Assembly (NCBI RefSeq): GCF_024363255.1
Contig: NZ_AP026070.1
Span: forward strand, 496,001 to 560,000
DNA from: Shewanella sp. NFH-SH190041
GTDB taxonomy: Bacteria > Pseudomonadota > Gammaproteobacteria > Enterobacterales > Shewanellaceae
Reading direction: 5' to 3'
DNA: 64,000 bases
The position numbers and the translations under genes are program-made. The notes beneath the pieces were generated by a model that saw only the letters and a program-made list of their open reading frames with translations, was not told the origin of the DNA and searched no databases. Below, one piece after another: positions 8,854 through 17,095 of the stretch (position 1 is its first letter; each line of letters opens with the position of its first letter).

Positions 8854-9617
8854 TGGCGATTGAAATTTCCAATGCCACGCTGAGGTTAGGCGGCAAAACC
8901 CTGTTGGATGATGTGTCCCTGAGCTTTGCCTGTGGCTGTTTCACCATGATCCTTGGCCCTAATGGCACGGGGAAAAGTAGTCTACTTAAACTGATTAACG
9001 GCGAACTGGCCGGTGATAGTCAGGTACATTTTTATGGTAAAGCGCGGCAGGACTGGCACCCGGGAGCGTTAGCGCAATCCGTCGCTGTTCTGCCCCAATC
9101 CAGCAGTTTGAGTTTTAATTTTACCGTGCAGGAAGTGGTGGAACTGGGGGGATTAACCCTGACGGCCAGCCGAGCACAGATCCATCAGTTAGCGCGGGAC
9201 AATATGGCACAAACAGGTGTTGCCCATTTGGCAGGGCGGCTGTATCCCAGTTTGTCTGGTGGGGAGCAGCAGCGGGTGCATCTGGCGCGGATCTTGACTC
9301 AGGTGTCCCATTCCCCGCGCCCGGCAATGCTGATGCTGGATGAGCCGACGTCGGCACTGGATATTGCCCATCAGCACCATACCTTGGCCTTGTTGCAACG
9401 TTTGGCACGGGAGGGCGCCGGCATTGTTGCCGTGGTGCATGACCTGAATCTCGCTGCGCAATATGCGGATCGTTTGATCCTGCTCAATCAAGGGCAGGTG
9501 GTGGCCGATGGCGCGCCCGCGGCAGTGCTATCTGCCCAGTTGATCGAGCAGGTTTACCAGTATCCGGTGCAAATTTTGCCCCATCCCCAGTTTGATTATC
9601 CTGTGGTGATTGCCTGA
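8853..9617 (+). CDS. hmuV: HmuV haem ABC transporter ATPase
   Basis: ATP-binding subunit driving haem import with HmuU. Walker A is GPNGTGKSS, the signature is LSGGEQQRVHLAR, Walker B is MLMLDEPTSALD, and the switch His lies in VVHDLNLAAQY. Length (254 residues) is normal. It is the last gene of the haem operon. The following 148 bp to rtcR hold no gene or clear terminator. Confidence 0.93.
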   Translation: MAIEISNATLRLGGKTLLDDVSLSFACGCFTMILGPNGTGKSSLLKLINGELAGDSQVHFYGKARQDWHPGALAQSVAVLPQSSSLSFNFTVQEVVELGGLTLTASRAQIHQLARDNMAQTGVAHLAGRLYPSLSGGEQQRVHLARILTQVSHSPRPAMLMLDEPTSALDIAHQHHTLALLQRLAREGAGIVAVVHDLNLAAQYADRLILLNQGQVVADGAPAAVLSAQLIEQVYQYPVQILPHPQFDYPVVIA

Positions 9618-9765
9618 GGCTACATCTTTGCCCGCGGTTATTTCTCACATCATCAAAAAGCTGTGAGGGGCTTGGGAGACAAGAATATTGCTAAATGATT
9701 GATGGAGTGTATTTGGCCCCAAGTTGAGTGGCCTTAACATCACTCTAAGATGATATTAAGTCAGT

Positions 9766-11427
9766 CTATTGCGCTTTTAGCATGGCCCATTGAATATTGA
9801 ATTTAGCCAAGTATTTTTGTAACCGGCTGGTGTCATTATGGGTGCTTTTTTGCTGGCGACTTTGGTTAAAGAGCTCTCGTCCTGCGGCGGCCATACTGGT
9901 ATGCCGATGGCAAATTTGCAGTACATATTCAAGTTGCTGTTGGTCAAAATTATCCAATTGCTGCCAGTGGGGTGCCCCCAACAGTTGTTGCCCCAATCCA
10001 TTTTCTGGTGATTTATGCGTATGGCTTAACTGGCAAGGGGTATTGCCCCAACTGGTGGTTAAACGTTGGATCTCTTCTGTGACCTGAGTTATCCCGATTC
10101 TGGATGCTTCAGCCAGTGTTCCCATCCGGGTCACGGCGGCTTTTAAATCGCGAAAATTACCACGCCATAATGCAGCCGCTGATGTTGCAAAATTGAGAAA
10201 TGCGGTTCGGGACTCTTTGCTAAAGCTGATACGCTCGCCATGTTGTAGGCAGTATTGCTCCAGTTCGAAATCTAAATTGGGGGCGATATCTTCGGGTCTT
10301 TGCTTTAGGCCCGGTAGGGCATAATCCCATAGGTTAATCCGAGCCAGCAGATCTGCGCGAAAGCGCCCCGCGATGACCTGCTGAGGTAAATCTTGATTTG
10401 TCCCGGCAATGAGTTGAAAGTCACTGTGCACTTCGGTATCACTGCCAACTGGGAAGAAGCGCTTTTTCTCCAAGGCGGTGAGCAACATGGCTTGTTCATC
10501 TAGCCCCAGCTCTCCTATCTCATCCAAAAATAGCACGCCCTTATTGGCGCTGCGTAAAAAGCCATTGCGGGCCGCTGCGGCGCCAGTAAATGCGCCTTTG
10601 GTATGGCCAAATAGGGCGGCCATGGCATTTTCTCCCCGCAGGGTTGCGCAGTTAACGGCAACAAATGCCCCGGTCAGGATGGCCCGTTGTTTTTTTAATT
10701 GATAAATCCGCTCTGCCAACTGGCTTTTACCTGCCCCAGTGGGCCCCCGAAGCAGAATTGGTTCCCGGGAACGGATAGCTACTTTTTCAATTTGGGCAAT
10801 CATGGCGTTAAAAGCACTATTTTGTGTGGCAATCCCCCCTTTAAGAAAGGCATTACCAACATGTTGCTCAGTAGCAAAACGGTTAGCCAGTTGATCATAG
10901 CGGGATAGATCTAAATCAATGATTTGGCTGCGGCCACAGAGGCTGTCGCCACAGGGGGCGGTTTGTACCAAACGGCCGGGGAAATGACGGCTTTCGGTTA
11001 GCAAGAAACCACAGATTTGGCTGACATGGGTACCGGTTGTCATGTGAAAAAGATAGTCAATATGCTCAGGTTCGAAGGGATACTGGCAACACCAGTCATA
11101 TAGACCGGCATATACCTCTTCAAAATCCCAAGGATCACTGAAGTTTAATTCATGCAATACCACCCGTGTCTGGGGAGATAAGTGTTGAATTTCATCGGCC
11201 AATTGTTTGGCCTGCTCTTTGGCTGGGTGCCCGTGTAATAGTTGCAATTCATCTATTAGAAAATCGGCTTGGCTACATAATCCCGGTGTTGGCCGCCAGC
11301 GTGGTTGTTTAGTGGTGAGATCAAGTCGGGTCCCGATAAATCCAACCGCAACAATGCGGCGCGGTGATGAATTTAGTCCATGGCTTGTGACTGGCCGCGG
11401 GGTGGCGGGAGGAGAGGAAAAAGACAT
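9766..11427 (-). CDS. rtcR: RtcR, sigma-54 activator with CARF sensor domain
   Basis: Transcription activator that turns on RNA-repair operons with sigma-54 RNA polymerase. The N-terminal CARF domain (about residues 25-190; RRIVAVGFIGTRLD, NPWDFEEVY-like NFSDPWDFEEVYAGL, HMTTGTHVSQIC) is the signal-sensing part. In E. coli RtcR it responds to damaged-RNA ligands. The AAA+ domain follows with Walker A GPTGAGKS, the sigma-54 contact loop GAFTGA and Walker B GVLFLDEIGEL, ending in a C-terminal Fis-like HTH region. Similarity to E. coli RtcR runs the full length. The first 20 residues (Ser/Pro-rich) look extra, so a later start is possible. It is divergent from the sigma-54-type promoter at 11591, and no rtcB or rtcA is in the window. 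Confidence 0.93.
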   Translation of the reverse strand: MSFSSPPATPRPVTSHGLNSSPRRIVAVGFIGTRLDLTTKQPRWRPTPGLCSQADFLIDELQLLHGHPAKEQAKQLADEIQHLSPQTRVVLHELNFSDPWDFEEVYAGLYDWCCQYPFEPEHIDYLFHMTTGTHVSQICGFLLTESRHFPGRLVQTAPCGDSLCGRSQIIDLDLSRYDQLANRFATEQHVGNAFLKGGIATQNSAFNAMIAQIEKVAIRSREPILLRGPTGAGKSQLAERIYQLKKQRAILTGAFVAVNCATLRGENAMAALFGHTKGAFTGAAAARNGFLRSANKGVLFLDEIGELGLDEQAMLLTALEKKRFFPVGSDTEVHSDFQLIAGTNQDLPQQVIAGRFRADLLARINLWDYALPGLKQRPEDIAPNLDFELEQYCLQHGERISFSKESRTAFLNFATSAAALWRGNFRDLKAAVTRMGTLAEASRIGITQVTEEIQRLTTSWGNTPCQLSHTHKSPENGLGQQLLGAPHWQQLDNFDQQQLEYVLQICHRHTSMAAAGRELFNQSRQQKSTHNDTSRLQKYLAKFNIQWAMLKAQ

Positions 11428-11446
11428 GGTTGATGCAATGTGTTGT

Positions 11447-11479
11447 ATCCAAAAGGATTGGCATCCTATCTGTTTGGAT
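11447..11479. promoter_or_regulatory. Nested palindrome, candidate RtcR upstream activator site
   Basis: ATCCAAA and TTTGGAT flank an inner AGGAT-TGGC-ATCCT palindrome. It lies 112-144 bp upstream of the sigma-54-type promoter and just upstream of rtcR, where an enhancer-binding activator would sit and could also autoregulate. The role is inferred from symmetry and position. Confidence 0.45.
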
Positions 11480-11590
11480 AGGTTGTTGCCAGTGGTATCA
11501 GTCGCTGTTTCCCCGTCACAATATAAGAAGTAAAAAATAAATCCATTTAAATTAGTGGGTTAATAAATATTTTGCATGTTTTTCTCAATC

Positions 11591-11606
11591 TGGCACAGAG
11601 CTTGAT
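11591..11606 (+). promoter_or_regulatory. Sigma-54-type -24/-12 promoter
   Basis: TGGCAC-N5-TTGAT matches the sigma-54 consensus TGGCACN5TTGCW except for A in place of C in the -12 GC pair. The GG-to-GA spacing is the required 10 nt. It points to the RNA-like region and slipin gene and faces away from rtcR, the expected geometry for an RtcR target. Confidence 0.65.
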
Positions 11607-11619
11607 AAAGCATGATCGC

Positions 11620-12000
11620 ATTGGTGAATCACAATAGCTTTACGGTATGTGTGCATTACATCCGGGTACGCTGCGCGCTGCAACTGCGTATACCGCTATC
11701 TAAAACAAGCTTTTAGTCTTGTTTTCACCCAGTGCTCATTCTCTTAGATAAATATGATGCGGGTGAAATTCCCGTATAACTGCGGGGGCTGCAATGGCAG
11801 TAACTCCGAACATAACAACTGACCTCAGATGGCGTGACCACTGAGATTAATCCGCACCGGGCTCAGGTGCGATGGCAAGTTGGCCATACTAGTACGCGTG
11901 GTATTGATAGCGCGATACTGGAAAGTCTGCTCCCCGTCGGATCCCAGCTTGGCACCGTGTCAGCATAGCGTTTTGATACTGCCGATTAACCTTAAGTCAA
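11620..12000 (+). ncRNA. Candidate structured RNA or leader controlled by RtcR
   Basis: No coding frame of note spans this stretch between the sigma-54-type promoter and the slipin gene, but hairpins are packed end to end. Stems include 11702-11709/11718-11725 (AAAACAAG/CTTGTTTT) and a 7-bp stem with 7-nt loop at 11757-11777 (CGGG-TGAAATT-CCCG core, T-arm-like). A branched unit is closed by 11781-11786/11851-11856 and holds CTGC/GCAG (11789-11800) and CTCAGaTGG/CCACTGAG (11824-11845). Further stems are 11872-11887 (ATGGC/GCCAT), 11891-11919 (AGTACGCG/CGCGaTACT) and 11951-11983 (GGCA, GTGTCA / TGATAC, TGCC). Y-RNA/YrlA RNAs with tRNA-like parts are known in some RtcR operons. Whether this belongs to that class is inference; I do not recognise a named family. 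Confidence 0.55.
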
Positions 12001-12031
12001 GGCTCACTGAGGCGGTTATACAGGATTTAGA

Positions 12032-14083
12032 TTGAAAAGATTTACCATTGAAGTGGCTGAAACACAGCGAGTATTAGTATTTAAGAATGGCCAATTTAAG
12101 GAATTATTATCCCCAGGGCGTTATTCACGTTGGCATTGGGGGGATGTATATCAATGTGAAACTTATCAGCTGGATGAACTGGTATTCAATAAACCCGATG
12201 ATGAGCGTTTTCTTCGTCAATACCCACAACTCAATACGCATCTATTGCCAGTGCATACTGCCGATGATGAGATCGGATTATTGTATAACTTTGGCCAACT
12301 GGTCGGGATTATTCCGCCGGGAGAAAGTTGCTACTGTTGGCGGGCCGCTGGAGAGTTATCGCTGCAGTTAGTGCCTTTGGCTGCGGGGCGACAATTATCT
12401 CCACAATTATACGCAAGTTTACAACTATGCCCTGCAACTGATTATCCACCGGTGTTTAGTCGTGTGAGACAGCCAGTGGCACCGGTTTATCAGGTGACAG
12501 TTGCCAGAGAGCATATCAGCTTAGTGTATCTTAATGGTCGATTGCATAGCGTGTTAGAAGCTGGACATTATGGTTTTTGGCATTATGGCGCTGAGTTTAG
12601 TGTGGAAACCTTTAGTTTGGATAGGCTGGTATTACGCAAAGAGAATATTCCTCAATTACTGGTGGAGTGTCCGGCACTGGCTGACCATTTACAGCAATTT
12701 AGTACTGGTATCGCTCAGGTTGGTCTGATTTTTCGTCACAATGTGCTGGCTGGGGTGATGGCACCAGGAGATCGACTTTACTGTTGGCGTAATAGTGGCG
12801 AATTGCGGTTGGATTGTGTGGATATTAGTGGTGACCGACAGATTACTGCTCAAGTGCTAAATGGTATCCATCGTATTGCTGATAACCCTAATACCGCATT
12901 GTTACGAGGTCATGAGGGAGAAATAACACCACCGGTATATCCATTGGTTATTCCCGCGGAGCAGGTGGGATTGTTGTATCTTGATGGCCGGTTACATCGT
13001 GTCTTACCGGCGGGGAATTATGGTTTTTGGCAATTTAATTGTCGTTTCACTGCTGAAGTTTATTCGCAACAACAGTTGGTATTTCAGAAAGATAATGTTT
13101 TACAGCTGTTGGCTGAGTATCCGCCATTGTTAGACTCACTGCAGCATTTTACAACCACTGGGACTGAGGTGGGATTGGTGCGGCACAATGGTCAGCTTGT
13201 TGGTGTGATGGCGCCGGGAGACAGTCTGTATTGCTGGCGACAAGCGGGCGTATTGCAATTGGATACCTTGGATACCGCGCATAATTGTCAGTTATCCGCT
13301 GAATTACTGGCTCAATTACACCGAACAGGAGTTAATCGTGCGGATAAGTTACTACGCAGTGCCCAAGTGAGTGCTTGTCAGCCCGTATATTCCTGTGTTG
13401 TTGCCCCCTACCATCAGGGGTTATTGTATCAAAATGGTGAGTTAGTTCAGTCGTTGTCACCGGGGCAATATGGTTTCTGGCAATTTGACCAACAAATTGA
13501 TGTGCGTGAATTTGATACTCGGATCCGGTTGTTGGATGTCTCTGGTCAGGAGATTTTGAGTAAAGATAAGGTCAGTCTGCGGCTAAATCTCACTGCCAGC
13601 GTGCAAGTGGTGGACGCTGTGCTGGCAGCCCAGTGCGCAGAAAATATCGATGAGCTGCTGTATAAATATCTGCAATTGGCTCTGCGCGAGGCGGTGGGAA
13701 CTAAAACGCTGGATGAATTGTTGGCCGATAAGGAGTATATCAATCAGATGGTGTTTGAGCTGGTGAGTCAACAGTTACAGCAGACCGGGATAGCACTGCA
13801 TTTGGTTGGGGTGAAAGATATTATTTTACCAGGCGAAATCCGCACCATTCTTAATCAGGTTGTTGAAGCACAAAAGTCTGCTGAAGCTAATGTGATAAAA
13901 CGCCGGGAAGAGACCGCTGCGACCCGCAGCCTGCATAACACCGCAAAAATGATCGAGAATAATCCTATCTTGCTACGACTTAAGGAGCTGGAAGCATTGG
14001 AGAAAGTCTCTGAAAAAGTGGGTAATCTTTCTGTGTACGGTGGTTTGGAAGGCTTGATGCAGGGCACGGTGAAAATAGGTTAG
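12032..14083 (+). CDS. Slipin-like SPFH protein with seven-fold repeated N-terminal module
   Basis: 683-residue protein. The C-terminal part (about 490-680; LLDVSGQEILSKDKVSLRL, then LREAVGTKTLDELLADK and QLQQTGIALHLVGVKDIILP) is an SPFH/band-7 domain as in bacterial slipins. Instead of the usual single N-terminal module, a strand-rich unit is repeated: type A (GLxYxNGxLxxVLxPGxYGFW) at about residues 13-34, 162-183, 311-333 and 461-483, and type B (VGLxxxxxLxGVMAPGDxLYCW) at 81-103, 229-252 and 379-402. The order is A-B-A-B-A-B-A-SPFH with a period of about 150 residues. Translation appears to start at TTG 12032 with AGGA 8 nt upstream. There is no signal peptide or clear membrane helix. Slipins are reported near RtcR in other bacteria; their function there is unclear to me. 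Confidence 0.85.
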   Translation: MKRFTIEVAETQRVLVFKNGQFKELLSPGRYSRWHWGDVYQCETYQLDELVFNKPDDERFLRQYPQLNTHLLPVHTADDEIGLLYNFGQLVGIIPPGESCYCWRAAGELSLQLVPLAAGRQLSPQLYASLQLCPATDYPPVFSRVRQPVAPVYQVTVAREHISLVYLNGRLHSVLEAGHYGFWHYGAEFSVETFSLDRLVLRKENIPQLLVECPALADHLQQFSTGIAQVGLIFRHNVLAGVMAPGDRLYCWRNSGELRLDCVDISGDRQITAQVLNGIHRIADNPNTALLRGHEGEITPPVYPLVIPAEQVGLLYLDGRLHRVLPAGNYGFWQFNCRFTAEVYSQQQLVFQKDNVLQLLAEYPPLLDSLQHFTTTGTEVGLVRHNGQLVGVMAPGDSLYCWRQAGVLQLDTLDTAHNCQLSAELLAQLHRTGVNRADKLLRSAQVSACQPVYSCVVAPYHQGLLYQNGELVQSLSPGQYGFWQFDQQIDVREFDTRIRLLDVSGQEILSKDKVSLRLNLTASVQVVDAVLAAQCAENIDELLYKYLQLALREAVGTKTLDELLADKEYINQMVFELVSQQLQQTGIALHLVGVKDIILPGEIRTILNQVVEAQKSAEANVIKRREETAATRSLHNTAKMIENNPILLRLKELEALEKVSEKVGNLSVYGGLEGLMQGTVKIG

Positions 14084-14192
14084 CTAGGCCGTGGTTTATT
14101 GGGTCTGAATACTGCTCAGGCATTAAAGCTATCGGCATAGTCTCGGCACTTTTGTTACACTGCTGACCACTTTTAATCCTCAGTAAGATGCT

Positions 14193-14384
14193 ATGAACCG
14201 TAAAAAGAAAATTAATCAGACCCTGATAGCCAAAGATAAAAAGAAAAAAGCCAAAATGAGCGGTAACAATAATAAGCCAAAGTACATCGCTAAGGCTGAA
14301 CGTGAACGCTTGGCGCAATTAGCTGCAGATACCAAGGGGACTGATGAGGCATCCTCTGTGGATGAGATAAGCGCAAGGGGATAA
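14193..14384 (+). CDS. DUF2986-type small basic protein
   Basis: 63-residue, very Lys-rich protein (MNRKKKINQTL, KDKKKKAKMS, NKPKYIAKAERERL). It resembles the small DUF2986 proteins of Shewanella and relatives, whose function is unknown. It lies 109 bp downstream of the slipin gene and upstream of a strong terminator, so it may share the transcript. It has no membrane segment. Confidence 0.7.
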   Translation: MNRKKKINQTLIAKDKKKKAKMSGNNNKPKYIAKAERERLAQLAADTKGTDEASSVDEISARG

Positions 14385-14450
14385 TGTTCTGTTTATTGTG
14401 TTAGCTGCCCTGTAATGAGCAGAGTGTTATTGCGGCGTACAGCTGTATTG

Positions 14451-14474
14451 AACCCTATAGTGAGATAGGGTTTT
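14451..14474 (+). terminator. Rho-independent terminator
   Basis: AACCCTAT-AGTG-AGATAGGGTT followed by TTTT: a 7-bp stem and short loop, ending the slipin/DUF2986 transcription unit. Confidence 0.75.
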
Positions 14475-15336
14475 CCCATTTTAGATAGCTGTGTATTGGT
14501 GGTGGATTGCACTTATCTACCCGGCAGAGATACTCCGTTTTTTGCCTTTCTTCATTGCTGATTATTGTCGGTTTATTTTCCTGTTAGGTATGGCTAATTG
14601 CCTTTTCCTACCCTGTTTGGTGTTTTTAGTCTGTTTTATTTATTACGACTGGGTATGAAGTTGTCAGACTATGGGGGTTGTAATAGAGGGGCACTGAGAA
14701 GGTGTTATTGGTTACCTATTGATTTAAAATCTATTTTTATCTTTTTATGTCAGTGGTTATCGCCGTTGTAGGACTATTTTAGTTAATAAGGCTGATTCAT
14801 CTTATCTCGAAATATGGAATTTATCCTTGTTATTTGGATGATGCATTAATAAGTTAATATAACCAATAAGGTATATTGACTTATGACTTTTTTGTTCATC
14901 CTAGTTTATAGCCAGTAATGACCCAGAAAAGAGAAGTTGATTGTGATAACTCAGTCTGAGCATTTGTTAGCTCTATAGTATTATTATAAATATTAATGAT
15001 GGGTTAATTTATATTTTATTATTGATAATTGCATGGGAGAAGACGTAATCACGCGAGAAAAAATGCAGTTTAAATAATATATAATTGAAAAAAAAGGAAA
15101 TATTTATATTGATTGTTTGTTTAATTGTTGTGTCGACGTTCTTCTCTGTATAAAAATATTAGTCAAATCAACAAAAATGTCTACAGTTTGCAAAAAGCAA
15201 TTCGTTTTGCGCATTTTGTTAACGCAATGTCTTTATTTGCTATCAATAATGCCAAATTTTAATATGGCGGCTGAAATTATCTTGCATTCGTTATTATTTA
15301 TTTAAACCCGAATCATTCTTATTTGGCAAATTTTCA
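14475..15336. other. AT-rich gap without a supported gene
   Basis: About 860 bp, clearly more AT-rich than the flanks, with many poly-A/T runs. The only frame above 60 codons (15117-15305) has no convincing ribosome site and no recognisable domain, so I left it out. The last 100 bp presumably hold the promoter of the MCP gene. Confidence 0.6.
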
Positions 15337-16920
15337 ATGATAAAAAATATTAAGACCAGTTTCCTGGCAGTATTTCCATCTCTGGTATCCAGTTTACTCA
15401 TGGTGTTGATAGCGGTTTATACCTTCACCTCTTTTAAACAGCTTTATGCTAATAATCAGCGGTTGGTGAATAACACTGCACTTTCTCAAGTTTTTACCGA
15501 TATGCGACAGGAGTTTTTTCAACTCAGATTAGCATCCATCTCTGATAATCCTCAGGAAGTGAATGAACATCTTGACGTAATCCATACGTTGTTGCAGAAA
15601 ATGTCGACTTATAAAATGCGTTATTTAAATAAGAAGACGGATGATGTTGCACAATTGGTTCCTAGCATTGAGCAATATATGCGGTTATATCGTCAGGATT
15701 CTGCTCAAGCTAAACAGCAAAATACGTATTTGATTGTGAGTAAGGAACGCCATGCGCTCGGGGTCGATATTAGCCATAAAATGACCAATATCGTAACCAT
15801 TATTACGGAGCGCAATCATGGTGTTGGGGATGAGACTGCCAGTGCGATTTCCAATATGCAGCTGACTATGACGGGATTAATTGCGCTGGCTATTATTCTG
15901 TCAATTACTGCAGCTTTTGTGACCAGCAAAAAATTGGTTGATACCGTCAACTTGATTAAATCTGTGATGGAAAAACTGGCGCAGGGTCAATTGACCGATA
16001 AAGTACGGATCCGAGGTAGTAACGAGCTGTATTCACTGGCTGAAGACTTGGATAGGGTGATCGACTATTTGCGTCGAATGATGTCAGAAATCCGTGATGC
16101 CAGTGAGCATATTTCTGAGCAGGTAAATCAGTTAACTGAGCAGTCTCAGGCGAATAGCTTAGCTATTGAAGCCCATAAGGTAGAAACAGATCAAGTGGTT
16201 GCGGCCATGACTGAGATGAGTGCAACCGCCCATAATGTGGCAGATCATGCGTCATCTTCGGCTCAATTTACTCAGCAAGCGAATGAACAGGCCGAGCGCT
16301 CTCGTCAGGCGGTAGAGCATGCCTCAAATACGGTGAATGCCCTTGTCAGTGAGGTGGAAAATACAGCGGCGACTATTGAGGACATGAATCTACAGAGCCA
16401 ACAGATTGCCTCCATTCTTAATGTGATCGGCGGGATTGCAGAGCAGACTAATTTGCTGGCGTTGAATGCGGCGATTGAAGCGGCCCGAGCTGGAGAGCAG
16501 GGCCGGGGATTTGCGGTTGTGGCCGATGAGGTACGTGCTCTAGCCGCCCGCACTCAGAGCAGCACGAGTGAAATCAATACCATGCTGGATAAACTGCGTA
16601 ATGGCGCCGAATCAGCTGTGGCTGCGATGGATCAAACCCGTAAGAGTTGCCAAGATACGGCGGAAACGACGTTAGCTGTAACCAGTAATTTGTCGCAACT
16701 GAACCAATATGTTTTTGATATTGATGGGGTGAGCAATCAAATTGCGACTGCAGCCGGACAACAGAGTACTGTAGCAGAAGAGATAAACCACAATCTGGTG
16801 ACCATTCAGGAAAAGGTGGATGAGTTAAGCCAAAGCGGCAATGCAACCCATGCCACTGCTGAGTCATTGTCTACCACTCGGGAGCAACTGACCGCAGTAG
16901 TGGGGCACTTCAAGTTTTAA
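15337..16920 (+). CDS. Methyl-accepting chemotaxis protein
   Basis: Inner-membrane chemoreceptor that signals to CheA/CheW. Membrane helix 1 is at about residues 8-28 and helix 2 at about 177-197. They enclose a periplasmic domain of about 150 residues, predicted helical, in the size range of four-helix-bundle sensors. A HAMP linker follows (EKLAQGQLTDKVRIRGSNELYSLAEDLDRVI), then the long coiled-coil signalling domain with the hairpin tip IAEQTNLLALNAAIEAARAGEQGRGFAVVADEVRALAARTQ. There is no C-terminal CheR-docking pentapeptide. The ligand cannot be told from sequence. The gene stands alone after an AT-rich gap. Confidence 0.93.
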   Translation: MIKNIKTSFLAVFPSLVSSLLMVLIAVYTFTSFKQLYANNQRLVNNTALSQVFTDMRQEFFQLRLASISDNPQEVNEHLDVIHTLLQKMSTYKMRYLNKKTDDVAQLVPSIEQYMRLYRQDSAQAKQQNTYLIVSKERHALGVDISHKMTNIVTIITERNHGVGDETASAISNMQLTMTGLIALAIILSITAAFVTSKKLVDTVNLIKSVMEKLAQGQLTDKVRIRGSNELYSLAEDLDRVIDYLRRMMSEIRDASEHISEQVNQLTEQSQANSLAIEAHKVETDQVVAAMTEMSATAHNVADHASSSAQFTQQANEQAERSRQAVEHASNTVNALVSEVENTAATIEDMNLQSQQIASILNVIGGIAEQTNLLALNAAIEAARAGEQGRGFAVVADEVRALAARTQSSTSEINTMLDKLRNGAESAVAAMDQTRKSCQDTAETTLAVTSNLSQLNQYVFDIDGVSNQIATAAGQQSTVAEEINHNLVTIQEKVDELSQSGNATHATAESLSTTREQLTAVVGHFKF

Positions 16921-16945
16921 TCGAACAGATAAAAATTGATAATGG

Positions 16946-16983
16946 CCATCAACATGGGATTATTACTGTGTTGATGGTGTTTT
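16946..16983 (+). terminator. Terminator after the MCP gene
   Basis: CCATCAACA and TGTTGATGG form a 9-bp stem around a 13-nt loop, followed by TGTTTT. It is 25 bp after the MCP stop codon. Confidence 0.65.
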
Positions 16984-17095
16984 ATGACTAGCGAGATGGT
17001 GGGCTAGTCCTCCCTTTGTTAACTGCAATCATGCGCCCTCACGGAGGGCGAATGCTGTGATATTTTATTGATGGTTAAGTTAATAAGCGTGGGGG

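Noticed and set aside
11757..11870. Cobalamin-riboswitch-like GGGTGAAATTCCC and ACTGCGGG strings
   Set aside because: The B12-box GCCACTG and the other conserved core elements are absent, and no B12 gene follows. Only the T-loop hairpin shape is similar.
15117..15305. 62-codon frame in the AT-rich gap
   Set aside because: No ribosome site, no domain, and random-looking composition in AT-rich DNA.
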